A stretch of 36,716 bases of DNA from Polyangiaceae bacterium. GTDB lineage: Bacteria; Myxococcota_A; Polyangia; Polyangiales; Polyangiaceae. The stretch lies in NCBI GenBank assembly GCA_029261965.1, contig JAJDAH010000261.1:1-36716 (forward strand), written 5' to 3'. Numbering within the stretch: the stretch's first letter is position 1; each line of letters begins with the position of its first letter. A model generated the notes under the pieces. It saw only the letters and a program-made list of their open reading frames with translations, was not told the DNA's origin and searched no databases. Both the position numbers and the translations under genes were made by a program. Shown here in pieces: positions 8,376 through 15,634 of this stretch.

Positions 8376-9935
8376 TCAAGTGACCGAAACGATGACGATG
8401 AGCAAGACGATCAGTCCGACGACGATGCCGACCGCGACGTAGCCTTGCTTGACGCCGTCACGTGAATACGACTCGAGCGCACGAAACTCTTTCTCGGCTT
8501 CGAGTGCGGCGATTCTGACGGTTTCGTCGGCGCTCCTGATGCTGTCGAGCTTGGCCTGGTCCACGGCGATTCCACCCCGCGTGGCGAGCAGACCCCGCCC
8601 GGCGTCGGCGAGGGCGTCGGCGAGCTCCTGGCTGGCGGCATCCACGCCTTGGCTCCGAACGCCGATGACCTTCTGAAACTCCTGGTCGAGCACACGCCGC
8701 TGGTTCTCCAGGTCGCGGAGCTGCCCTTCGTGGATCTGCATCTCCGCGCGGAGTGCTTCGAGGGGGCCGAGCACCTGATCGAGCTCGGCGCGGCGCTGGC
8801 GCGCTTCGGCCTCGGCCGCCGGCACTTTGTTTTGGAGCTCCGCGAGCTGTTGCTGTTGCTCGGGGGTCGCCGTAGCGCCTTGGGCTTGGCGCTGCTGGAC
8901 CACTTGCGTCACCGAGCGGATTTCGATGTGGACCCGCTTGAGCATGGCTTCGGCGCGCTTGAACACCTGCTCGTGCTGACCGACCAGCCCGGCCATCTCG
9001 GTCTCGGTTCGTTTCTTCTGAGCGAGCTCGCCGTCGATTTTGGCGCGATGCTCGTCGAGCACGCCCACTCGCTCGTCGTACTCGGCGTTGGTTCCTGCCG
9101 CGGCGTCGCTCCGCTGTAGGACGACTTGCTCGAGCGAGCCCACCTTCGTGAGCAGCTGCTTCATTCGATCGTCGGCTTCGATTTTCTCTCGAAGCCCGGT
9201 GATCATTTGGCCGAGGAGCGCGTCGCGCTCGGCTTCGGCCTTTTCGAGCGTCTCTCGAGCCCGACGGTACGCCGGCTCGAGCACGCGCTTTCTCTGAAAC
9301 ACGCGCAGCGCATAGGGCGGTGCGACGAAGATGTTGGCGGGAGCAGCGCCGTAGTCCGCCGTGATCGCTACCTCGACGTCGTCTATCTGGAGGCTATTCG
9401 GCTCTGGCGACTTCCCCGTGGGCCAAGCGTCGCCGCCGGCCACGTCGACGGCGGCGGGGCGGCTACCCTCCTCGACACCGACGTCGAGCGCGTCGTGGCT
9501 GAACGTGTCGAAGTCGTCGTCACCGAATTGCCCGGCTCCGAACAGGTCACCAGGATTCGCCGCGGCGCCAGGGGCGCCGGGCCGAACCGAGTCGCTGGCG
9601 AGATCGAGGTTCGCGGCCCCCGAGCCGGCGTCGAAGTTGCCCTCTCCAAAGTAGGCGGCGGGGTTGCTACTGGCTCCGGGGCTGTCGCCGCCGACTTCGA
9701 GTGCGCTTCCGCCGTCGCCAAAGTGATCTTCGTCGAAGCTGCCCGCGCCGAACAGATGATCCATTCCGCCACCGGAGGGTGTCTGCGGCGGAGCGGGCGC
9801 CGGTGGCGGGCGCGGGGCTGCGGTTGGGTGCGGAGCTGCGGTTGGGTGCGCCCGGGCGGGCCCGAGATCCAGATCGGGGATCTCGAATCCGTCCGGGGAT
9901 TTCTCGTTGCCGCCATCGCTCATCGCGTGCGGCAT
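8376..9935 (-). CDS. Coiled-coil protein with FG-repeat acidic N-terminus and C-terminal membrane anchor
   Basis: 519 residues with no family that I recognise. The N-terminal 200 residues are disordered: an HPTAAP-HPTAAP and Pro-rich stretch (31-52), then three copies of an FG motif, LFGAGSF (61-67), YFGEGNF (95-101) and LFGAGQF (131-137), spaced 34-36 residues and each followed by Asp-rich sequence. Residues about 205-480 are a long heptad-rich coiled coil rich in Glu, Gln, Arg and Ala. The last 21 or so residues (VAVGIVVGLIVLLIVIVSVT) are a hydrophobic anchor, so the protein is probably tail-anchored with its bulk in the cytoplasm. ATG at 9935 is used; ATG at 9923 (MSDGGNEK) is equally good. 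It stands alone between convergent and divergent neighbours. A scaffold or spatial organiser is possible but unproven. Confidence 0.8.
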   Translation of the reverse strand: MPHAMSDGGNEKSPDGFEIPDLDLGPARAHPTAAPHPTAAPRPPPAPAPPQTPSGGGMDHLFGAGSFDEDHFGDGGSALEVGGDSPGASSNPAAYFGEGNFDAGSGAANLDLASDSVRPGAPGAAANPGDLFGAGQFGDDDFDTFSHDALDVGVEEGSRPAAVDVAGGDAWPTGKSPEPNSLQIDDVEVAITADYGAAPANIFVAPPYALRVFQRKRVLEPAYRRARETLEKAEAERDALLGQMITGLREKIEADDRMKQLLTKVGSLEQVVLQRSDAAAGTNAEYDERVGVLDEHRAKIDGELAQKKRTETEMAGLVGQHEQVFKRAEAMLKRVHIEIRSVTQVVQQRQAQGATATPEQQQQLAELQNKVPAAEAEARQRRAELDQVLGPLEALRAEMQIHEGQLRDLENQRRVLDQEFQKVIGVRSQGVDAASQELADALADAGRGLLATRGGIAVDQAKLDSIRSADETVRIAALEAEKEFRALESYSRDGVKQGYVAVGIVVGLIVLLIVIVSVT

Positions 9936-10239
9936 GGTAGCCCATTTGCCAACTGCCCCGGCGCTTCAGGGGTTGGTGGCGTGCCGTTCGAATTCTGGGT
10001 GGAGCTCGCGGAACATCGAATCCTCCGGCCACCTCGATGCGCCTGTCAGGATTCTCCGTGCGCCTCCACCAAGCGAGCGGGGCTTCGTGGAATCCCAATC
10101 GCGAGGTCGGTGGATCGGGAGCGAGGCGCATCGGCGCGGCGGCGAGCAAGGCGTCGGGCTAGCGCATCCGTTCTCCTGGACTCGCGCGTTCTCCTGGACA
10201 CGGCGTCGCCGCTGAGCTACTTCCACGGGGTTCGGGGCA
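9936..10239. other. Intergenic region upstream of the SRP RNA, with a 13-bp direct repeat
   Basis: I find no convincing coding sequence in these 304 bp. The clearest structure is CGTTCTCCTGGAC, present at 10169-10181 and again at 10187-10199, an 18-bp period about 50-80 bp upstream of the SRP RNA hairpin. Such spacing suits a protein-binding site near the RNA promoter, but no canonical -35/-10 pair is obvious. A GTTCGAATTC word near 9985 looks like a tRNA T-loop, but no cloverleaf can be built around it. Confidence 0.4.
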
Positions 10240-10336
10240 CCCCCGCTTGTGGGTCGCCAACTGCGCGTCTCGAAACCCGCCAGGCCCGGAAGGGAGCAAC
10301 GGTAGAGAAAGGCGGGTGTGGCGGCCCATTACCCTA
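10240..10336 (+). ncRNA. ffs: Signal recognition particle RNA (4.5S, small bacterial type)
   Basis: RNA core of the particle that, with Ffh and FtsY, targets nascent membrane proteins. The conserved apical region reads CCAGGCCCGGAAGGGAGCA then ACGGTAG (from about 10280), with the GGAA tetraloop and the asymmetric-loop AGCA/ACGG bases bound by Ffh. The helix below it is CCCGCC (10276-10281) paired with GGCGGG (10311-10316). The next helix is GGGTCGCC (10251-10258) paired with GGCGGCCC (10320-10327), including one G-U pair. The hairpin therefore spans 10249-10329; the mature ends are not visible and the limits given are approximate. No Alu-type long arm is apparent, so it is the short form. A weak terminator follows. 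Confidence 0.9.
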
Positions 10337-10356
10337 TTTGGCGTATAGGCGTTTTT
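10333..10356 (+). terminator. Probable intrinsic terminator of the SRP RNA
   Basis: CCTAT (10333-10337) pairs with ATAGG (10345-10349) around a 7-nt loop, followed by CG and five T (10352-10356). The stem is short, but its position right after the RNA and before the convergent Lon-domain gene fits. Confidence 0.5.
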
Positions 10357-10364
10357 CCGCGGGG

Positions 10365-11015
10365 TTAGTGCAACATGTCGCTCTTGCCGAGCATGGCGTG
10401 CTGCACCGCTAGCGCCTCGGCGCACCGGCGCACTCGCTTGGAGTCGTCGAGGGTCTCGAGCAGCTCTTGGCGTTCGGCGCCTTCGAGCACGAGCGCATGG
10501 GCAAACGCGTCGGCGGTTCTTCCGGGGGTCGTGAGCTCCGGAAGCTCGAGCTCCGTGCCGGATTGGCGCGGGCGGATGTTCGAGGCGAATCGGGTGGCGG
10601 TGCTGATGAGTGCGGCGACGTCTGCTTCGGAGGTCGCGTCCTCGGTCGTGGCCAACACGGTGGCCCGCACCCGGCGGTAGGGCGGGACGAACGCGTGCTC
10701 GACGATGCGGGTTCGAGCTCGCCCAACGAGCGCCAGATGAAAGCGACCATCAGGCAGCTCTTCGTATTCCACGATCTCCCCGACGCCGGCGATATCGGCG
10801 ACCGGTGGGTGCCCGTTGTCGTCGAGCTCGGTTTCGTTCGTGATGAACGACACACAAAGCAACCGGTCCGAGTCGAGAGCGTCGCGCGTCATTTGTCGAT
10901 ACCGAGGCTCGAAAATGTGGAGGGGCATCAGCGTGTTCGGGAACAGGACGGCTTGCGGTAGCGGAAACAACGCGACCTGCTCGATGACGCTGCCGGGGGC
11001 GAAGCGATCTGTCAC
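10365..11015 (-). CDS. Lon N-terminal (substrate-binding) domain protein
   Basis: 216 residues with only the Lon N-terminal fold: QVALFPLPQAVLFPNTLMPLHIFEPRYRQM near the start, then GVGEIVEYEELPDGRFHLALVGRARTRI and a helical C-terminal part. There is no AAA ATPase or protease domain, so it is a stand-alone substrate- or ligand-binding module, a family whose exact role is unsettled. The start is GTG at 11015, whose bases overlap the upstream SDR stop as GTGA (4 nt), giving coupled translation. It is the last gene of the MerR-DUF2203-folE-SDR operon and ends facing the SRP RNA terminator. Confidence 0.87.
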   Translation of the reverse strand: MTDRFAPGSVIEQVALFPLPQAVLFPNTLMPLHIFEPRYRQMTRDALDSDRLLCVSFITNETELDDNGHPPVADIAGVGEIVEYEELPDGRFHLALVGRARTRIVEHAFVPPYRRVRATVLATTEDATSEADVAALISTATRFASNIRPRQSGTELELPELTTPGRTADAFAHALVLEGAERQELLETLDDSKRVRRCAEALAVQHAMLGKSDMLH

Positions 11016-11695
11016 GTGCCGAACATTTCCACGACGGCGCCGTTGTGCGCAGCGGGCGCGTCCAGACCGAGGAACACGATGCTCTTGGCCACCTCCTCCG
11101 CCGTCATTCGCGCCGCGAACCCGCTGCCCTCGAGCATCTCGGTATCCACCGAGCCCGGCAGGAGCGCCGCGGTCGTGACCCCGGTGTCCACCAGCTCCTC
11201 CGCGAGGCTCTTCATGAACCCGACGAGCCCCCACTTGCTGGCGTTGTACGCCGCCGATCGCGCCGTGCCCACGACCGAGGAAATACTCCCGACGTGCACG
11301 ATTCGCCCGCGCTTCGCCTCGAGCATGGCCGGCAGGAGCGCGGCGGTGACCAAAAACGGTCCGGTCAGGTTGACCGCGATCTGCTCGTCCCAATCCTCGA
11401 GCTTCATTTCGTGGACCGCGGCGCGATGGATGACCGCCGCGTTGTTGACCACCAAATCCGGCGGACCGTGCGCCGCCAAAGTGCGCTCGGCGGCTGCGGC
11501 GACGCTCGATCGATCTCGGAAGTCGCACTCGAAACCGTCGAACGCCGCCCCGAGTTTTTCGAGCGCCTTTTTGGTTTCGTCGAGCGCGGCCGACGGCCGA
11601 CCCCAAAAAACGACCGTCACCCCGCGCTCGGCGAGCGCGAGCACGGTCGCGCGACCGATGCCGCGGCTCGGTCCGGTCACGACCGCGACGGTCAA
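11012..11695 (-). CDS. SDR-family NADP-type oxidoreductase
   Basis: A classical short-chain dehydrogenase/reductase of 227 residues. It has TGPSRGIG (7-14), FWGRPS suggesting NADP(H) use (Arg33), VNNAAVIH (83-90), GSISSVVG (136-143) supplying the catalytic serine, and YNASK with Tyr150 and Lys154. The start is TTG at 11695: its bases overlap the folE stop as TTGA, and a strong GGAGG lies 4 nt upstream. The ATG/GTG starts further upstream would read deep into folE and give an Arg-rich non-homologous leader. Substrate unknown. Its place directly after folE makes a pteridine or sepiapterin-type reduction a reasonable inference, but the sequence itself looks like a general 3-oxoacyl-ACP-reductase-type SDR. 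Confidence 0.88.
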   Translation of the reverse strand: MTVAVVTGPSRGIGRATVLALAERGVTVVFWGRPSAALDETKKALEKLGAAFDGFECDFRDRSSVAAAAERTLAAHGPPDLVVNNAAVIHRAAVHEMKLEDWDEQIAVNLTGPFLVTAALLPAMLEAKRGRIVHVGSISSVVGTARSAAYNASKWGLVGFMKSLAEELVDTGVTTAALLPGSVDTEMLEGSGFAARMTAEEVAKSIVFLGLDAPAAHNGAVVEMFGT

Positions 11696-12270
11696 AGCGC
11701 CTCCGGTCCGAGAGCCAGCGTGAGGGTATGTTGGCCCTCGGGCGTCTTGAACGTGCCCGTCGTGGCGACGGTCACGACGGTGGCCTCGGTTTGCCGCGCC
11801 CCGCGGGAGGCGAGGCAAGAGTGAACCAACGACAGGCGACAGTAGGCAGCGCGGGCGCCGGCGTGCTCCACCAGTGAGCGACAAACGTCGTCGCCGATTT
11901 GTTCCTGCAGGACGAGGCGTCGAGCATGAGCGTCGACCAGTTTGGCGATGGTGCCGAGGCCCAGAATCCGCTCACCCGGAGCGTAGGCCACCGTCGCGTG
12001 GCCGACCCCGGGCAAGAGGTGGTGCGGGCACACCGTCGTGGCGCTGATGTCCTTCACGACGACCGCGCCCCCGGTTTCGCCGTCGTAGGGCACGGAGCCG
12101 TTCTGGAGCAACTCGACGACGTCGACCGCGTATCCCGCCAGGAGGTCTTGACCGAACGCTTCGACGACGCGGCCGGGCGTGTCGCGTAGCTCCCCCACTT
12201 CGGGATCGCGGCCCAGGGCGCGCAAAAACGCGCGGATGGCCTGTTCGGCCGCCTCGGTGTCGACCTCCAT
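11692..12270 (-). CDS. folE: GTP cyclohydrolase I
   Basis: Converts GTP to 7,8-dihydroneopterin triphosphate, the first step to folate and other pterins. The 192-residue protein has RDTPGRVVEAF (29-39), the zinc-site Cys81 and His84 in CPHHLLPGVGHATVAYAP, KLVDAHARRLVLQEQIGDDV, and the third zinc ligand Cys152 in HSCLASRGARQTEA. CPHH replaces the more usual CEHH, a change in the second position that leaves the ligands intact. The start is ATG at 12270, whose A is also the last base of the DUF2203 stop (TGATG, 1-nt overlap). Second-to-third gene coupling, an SDR after it and a Cys-rich MerR regulator upstream suggest a regulated pterin operon. Confidence 0.95.
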   Translation of the reverse strand: MEVDTEAAEQAIRAFLRALGRDPEVGELRDTPGRVVEAFGQDLLAGYAVDVVELLQNGSVPYDGETGGAVVVKDISATTVCPHHLLPGVGHATVAYAPGERILGLGTIAKLVDAHARRLVLQEQIGDDVCRSLVEHAGARAAYCRLSLVHSCLASRGARQTEATVVTVATTGTFKTPEGQHTLTLALGPEAL

Positions 12271-12707
12271 CAGTTCAGAAGCTGCGAGCGGGTTTCCCCC
12301 CGGAGCGGGCGACGCCCACCGAATCCGGCGTCTAGGTCGTGGTACCAATCGAGCGACTCTTCCCCGTAGCGCCAACACAGCCAAACGAGTCGCCCAGCCA
12401 CGCGTCCGTAGAAGTCCACCAGCCCCGAGCGCGGGTCCTTGATGACGGCACCGAGCTCCTCGAGCTTCGCCCACCCGCGTTGGTAGTTGTCGATGCGCCC
12501 GCGAAGCTCGCGTTTGAGATCGGCGACGGCCGCGCTGTCCGTCGGGCCCTGTTCCAGCGATCGAGGGACCTTGCCCGAGGTTTCCGCGAGCCGCGCGATG
12601 CCGCGTTCGATCTCGCTCTGGATCAGGAACTGGTCGCCGATGATGCGCGACAGCGAGGGGATCAGAGCCTCCACCTCTTCCACCGAGAACACTCTCGGCT
12701 CACTCAT
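12270..12707 (-). CDS. DUF2203 family protein
   Basis: 145 residues from the ATG at 12707 (MSEPRVFSVEEVEALIPSLS). The C-terminal block IKDPRSGLVDFYGRVAGRLV, then LCWRYGEESLDWYHDLDAGF and GRRPL, is the DUF2203 signature. The family is small, cytoplasmic and of unknown function. A GTG at 12728 would add seven residues. The MerR gene upstream overlaps by 8 nt and folE downstream by 1 nt, so the protein is made with both; whether it shares their role is unknown. Confidence 0.85.
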   Translation of the reverse strand: MSEPRVFSVEEVEALIPSLSRIIGDQFLIQSEIERGIARLAETSGKVPRSLEQGPTDSAAVADLKRELRGRIDNYQRGWAKLEELGAVIKDPRSGLVDFYGRVAGRLVWLCWRYGEESLDWYHDLDAGFGGRRPLRGETRSQLLN

Positions 12708-13236
12708 CGGCGCGGCATCGCTCGACACTCCAAAGCACGCTCATGGCCTTGGTGATCCGTCGGGCATCCGCCATCACCTCGCAGTTGCCGCAGGAGTCCG
12801 GGAAATGAGCGCGGTCTTTGCAGCCCACGCACTTGCTCAAGTGTCCTTTGGTCACCTCGAGCTCGGACTTGAGGTTGCCCAAGAGCTCGATGCGGTCGTT
12901 CATGACCGCGATCTGTCGTTCGAGACGGCCGATGACGTCTTGAGCGGCTTCGCCGCCGGATGACGCGTGCTGCTTCACCTCGAGCATGCTCTTGATGTCT
13001 TCGAGGCTCAGCCCTGCGGACCGCAGCTCGCTGACCAGACAGAGCTTGTCGTACTCTGCTCGACAAAAGAGCCGGTGACCGCCTTCGGTGCGCTCGGCAG
13101 GTTCGAGCAAACCCGTCTCTTCGTAGAAGCGCACCGTCCGAAGCGTATTGCCCGAGAGGCGCGCCATCTCGCCGGTGGTCAAGAGCCCGTCGCGCTTGCC
13201 CTTGCCGTCGGATTTTTTCGGTTTTGGCTTCACCAA
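12700..13236 (-). CDS. MerR-family regulator with paired-cysteine C-terminus
   Basis: Winged-helix DNA-binding protein of 178 residues. A Lys-rich start is followed by LLTTGEMARLSGNTLRTVRFYEETGLLEPAERTEGGHRLF, the MerR recognition module (18-57), then a dimerising coiled coil (about 95-130). The effector part has Cys136-x2-Cys139 and Cys149-x2-Cys152 (CVGCKDRAHF, then CGNCEVM), with Cys174 further on. That spacing suggests a zinc- or iron-sulfur-type site, unlike the CxxCxC of SoxR. The first codon is TTG at 13236 or GTG at 13233. It heads the DUF2203-folE-SDR-LonN operon, so it probably controls its own promoter (13255-13282) and the pterin genes. The inducer is not known. Confidence 0.88.
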   Translation of the reverse strand: MVKPKPKKSDGKGKRDGLLTTGEMARLSGNTLRTVRFYEETGLLEPAERTEGGHRLFCRAEYDKLCLVSELRSAGLSLEDIKSMLEVKQHASSGGEAAQDVIGRLERQIAVMNDRIELLGNLKSELEVTKGHLSKCVGCKDRAHFPDSCGNCEVMADARRITKAMSVLWSVERCRADE

Positions 13237-13254
13237 GGAATTGCCTGAGAAAAA

Positions 13255-13282
13255 AGCTTAGAGACGGCACCCAGGCTGTCAA
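13255..13282 (-). promoter_or_regulatory. Candidate promoter of the merR-folE operon
   Basis: On the minus strand a perfect -35 TTGACA (13282-13277) is followed after 16 bp by TAAGCT (13260-13255), a weak -10. The start codon is only about 20 nt further, giving a very short leader. MerR regulators act on promoters with unusual spacers, normally 19-20 bp, so the weak -10 and non-standard spacer are worth checking. No clear dyad is visible between the boxes. Confidence 0.45.
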
Positions 13283-13324
13283 GCGTGAGCAACGAGGCGC
13301 GGCGGGATCTGTGGGCAGCGGGGC

Positions 13325-14191
13325 TCAAAACAGCACAATCGTGAACTTGGTGAGGAAGAAGTCGGCGATCAGGATGGCGATGGAGACGACGACGACGGTG
13401 CGAGTCGTGCTGTTGCCAACTCCCGCGGTGCCGCCCCGTGTGATCAGCCCGAAGTGACATCCGACCAACGCGATGATGGCGCCGAAGAACGGCGTCTTGA
13501 AAAGGCCGCTCAGAAAGTCGCGCATCGTGACGGCACCGACGGCGCTGTGGAAGAAGAAGCTCGCCGGGATGTTGAACTGAAGATCCGTGACGAGCATCGC
13601 CCCGCTGAACCCGAGAATGAGCGCGATGATTGCCAAAATAGGCATCGTGATGATCGAGGCGAGCAGTCGCGGAAACACCAGCTTCTTGAGCGGGTCGGCG
13701 CCGAGCGCGCGGATGGCGTCGAGCTGCTCGGTCACCGCCATCGATCCGAGCTCCGCGGCCATGCCGGCACTGATGCGGCCCCCGACGATGACGGCGGTCA
13801 AAGTCGGGGCGAGCTCGCGGGCGAAGCTCAGACCGACGACTCGGCCCGTGTACTCCATACCGCCGAACTTTCTGAGACCGAACGCGAACTGGGTGGCCAT
13901 GACCATGCCGATGAACACGCTCGTGACGACGACGATGCCGAGAGACGCCACACCGAGCGCCTCGAGCTGCTTGACGATTTCTCGTCCTTCGAACGGTCGA
14001 CGGAACCCCGCGCGGATCGTGCCGACGGTCATTTTCCACATGACGCCGATGTGACCGAGCAGCCCGGTGACGCCGGCGAGCTTCTTTTGCAGGAACGTCG
14101 GCTCCGGCGGGAGAAATGTCGGCCGAAACGATCGCGGGATCGAGTCGCGGCCCTCGCGGCCGGAGAGGGGGCCATCTTCGCTGATGGTCAT
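13325..14191 (-). CDS. mlaE: MlaE-family ABC transporter permease
   Basis: Inner-membrane permease of the MlaE family that moves phospholipids or other lipids between membranes. The 288-residue protein has about five to six membrane segments and the family signature ELGSMAVTEQLDAIRALGADP with GGRISAGMAAE before it, and ends in a hydrophobic segment (VVVVSIAILIADFFLTKF). The cytoplasmic N-terminus is longer than usual (about 45 residues, Pro/Arg rich). No MlaF ATPase or MlaD MCE gene adjoins it, so it is an orphan permease here. It begins with ATG at 14191, overlapping the upstream lipoprotein gene by ATGA. Confidence 0.92.
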   Translation of the reverse strand: MTISEDGPLSGREGRDSIPRSFRPTFLPPEPTFLQKKLAGVTGLLGHIGVMWKMTVGTIRAGFRRPFEGREIVKQLEALGVASLGIVVVTSVFIGMVMATQFAFGLRKFGGMEYTGRVVGLSFARELAPTLTAVIVGGRISAGMAAELGSMAVTEQLDAIRALGADPLKKLVFPRLLASIITMPILAIIALILGFSGAMLVTDLQFNIPASFFFHSAVGAVTMRDFLSGLFKTPFFGAIIALVGCHFGLITRGGTAGVGNSTTRTVVVVSIAILIADFFLTKFTIVLF

Positions 14192-14718
14192 TCGAGCGTC
14201 GCAAACCCTTCCACGAACGCCGCAAAACGTTCACGGCCGTGCTCCGGGGCGCTGGACGCGGCGATGTGCATGAAGTCGTAAACGCAGCCGTCTTTCTTGA
14301 GCACGAAGACGCTGAAGCGCTTCGGTACGCCGTCGAGCTCGGCGACGAGCTCGGTTCTGAGGGCGTCTCGGCCGTCGAGGGTGACCGTCTCTTGGCTCTC
14401 GAGCTCGCGGTCGGTGAAGTGGATGAAGAGGTGATGCGTCAGCGAGACGAGCGGCACGTCGTCGCCGTCCTTACCGCATCTGCCACTGATGGCCACGGTC
14501 GCCCCGGCGTCGTCGTCGCGAAAGCTCAAGAGCGCGCCGGGCGTCTCGATCTCGCGCCAGCTCGCCGGGGTCGGGCCCACCCGGAACGCCAAATCGCCGT
14601 CGCGGAATACTCGGCCGTCCCATCGCGAGGCGCAGCTCGACAAGAGGACGATGGCGGCCAACGCCGCCGCCGCACCCGCGAGGCCGGCTCGCTGCCGAAT
14701 GCCGCTGGGAGGGTGCAT
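14188..14718 (-). CDS. Lipoprotein, co-translated with mlaE
   Basis: 176 residues. The signal has basic residues then AAALAAIVLLSSC, with lipobox Cys29. The mature part is short and soluble (GDLAFRVGPTPASWREI, then GALLSFRDDDAG and RFSVFVLKKDGCVYDFMHIA). Its style resembles small lipoproteins that assess a substrate's stress or lipid state, but I do not recognise the family. ATG at 14718 is chosen because it directly precedes the signal; upstream ATGs give a non-signal leader. It overlaps mlaE by 4 nt, so it is probably the outer- or inner-membrane partner of that permease. It is divergent from the rhomboid gene. Confidence 0.75.
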   Translation of the reverse strand: MHPPSGIRQRAGLAGAAAALAAIVLLSSCASRWDGRVFRDGDLAFRVGPTPASWREIETPGALLSFRDDDAGATVAISGRCGKDGDDVPLVSLTHHLFIHFTDRELESQETVTLDGRDALRTELVAELDGVPKRFSVFVLKKDGCVYDFMHIAASSAPEHGRERFAAFVEGFATLE

Positions 14719-14809
14719 TGGGGGACCCGAACGGTAGCACGGCCGCGCGGAGGGTCGCGAAGCACGCCCCCGGGCACTACGGTGTCCTGACACCCGAGCG
14801 AGACCTTCC

Positions 14810-15598
14810 GTGATTCCGGTTCGCGACATCAACCCCACCAGCACGACGCCCTACGTCAACTACCTGCTGATCGCGGTCAACGTGCTCGGGTTCCTCGTGC
14901 AGCTTTTGCTCGATGCCGGGGGTGCGCTCGGCGTCACCGAGGCCTACGGGGTCGTCCCGACCCGCATTGCTCTCGACCCGGCCGGCGAGCTGTTCACGGT
15001 GTTCACCGCGATGTTCATGCACGGCGGGTTCGTGCATCTCGGCGGCAACATGCTCTTTCTCCACATCTTTGGCGACAATGTGGAGGACGCCGTTGGCCAC
15101 GGTCGCTACTTGGCGTTTTACCTCTTGGCCGGGCTAGCCGCGGCGTCGGCCCAGGTGGGAGTGGATCCGTCGAGCCCGATCCCCATGGTCGGCGCCTCCG
15201 GTGCGATTGGGGGCGTCTTGGCGGCCTACGTGCTTCTGTATCCCAAGGCGCCCGTGCTGGTGCTCAATCCGGTGCCGCTGTTGTGGTTGGTGTGGGGTTT
15301 GTTCATCACGCTGCCGGCTTGGTTCTTCGTCGCGTACTGGTTCGTCTGGGAGCAACTTCTCTCCGGCGTCATCGCGCCGCGCACCGACGGGGTCGCGTTC
15401 TACGCTCACATTGGTGGCTTTCTCGGCGGACTGTTGCTCATCCGACCGATGATGACCGGCCGAGAGCGAAGGCCCACGCGACGATGGGACGGATGGCGAC
15501 CACCCCCGCCCCCGCCCGGAGGCTTCGGCCCTGGCCCACCGTCCGGTCGACGCCGCCCCAGGGGGATCTCCCCCAAAGGCTGGGACCGATTCAATTAG
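14810..15598 (+). CDS. Rhomboid-family intramembrane serine protease
   Basis: Integral membrane protease of 262 residues with six predicted membrane segments. It starts MIPVRDINPTSTTPYVNYLL, typical of rhomboids. MFMHGGFVHLGGNMLFL holds His71 and Asn80 of the oxyanion region, GASGAIGG gives the nucleophile Ser130, and FYAHIGGFLGG gives the general base His200. The C-terminus is a cytoplasmic Pro/Gly/Arg tail (about 220-262). The start is the GTG at 14810, since the family N-terminus begins there. The 91 bp before it separate it from the divergent lipoprotein gene. Substrates are unknown. It is 36 nt upstream of cysS and may be co-transcribed with it. Confidence 0.9.
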   Translation: MIPVRDINPTSTTPYVNYLLIAVNVLGFLVQLLLDAGGALGVTEAYGVVPTRIALDPAGELFTVFTAMFMHGGFVHLGGNMLFLHIFGDNVEDAVGHGRYLAFYLLAGLAAASAQVGVDPSSPIPMVGASGAIGGVLAAYVLLYPKAPVLVLNPVPLLWLVWGLFITLPAWFFVAYWFVWEQLLSGVIAPRTDGVAFYAHIGGFLGGLLLIRPMMTGRERRPTRRWDGWRPPPPPPGGFGPGPPSGRRRPRGISPKGWDRFN

Positions 15599-15634
15599 CC
15601 TCCCGCCCGCTGCTATACAGGGCGTGGTCGTCGC

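Noticed and set aside
9975-10035. Possible tRNA, because of GTTCGAATTC and TCGAATCCTCCGG words
   Set aside because: No acceptor, D or anticodon stem could be paired around either word. The T-arm candidate has only three base pairs.
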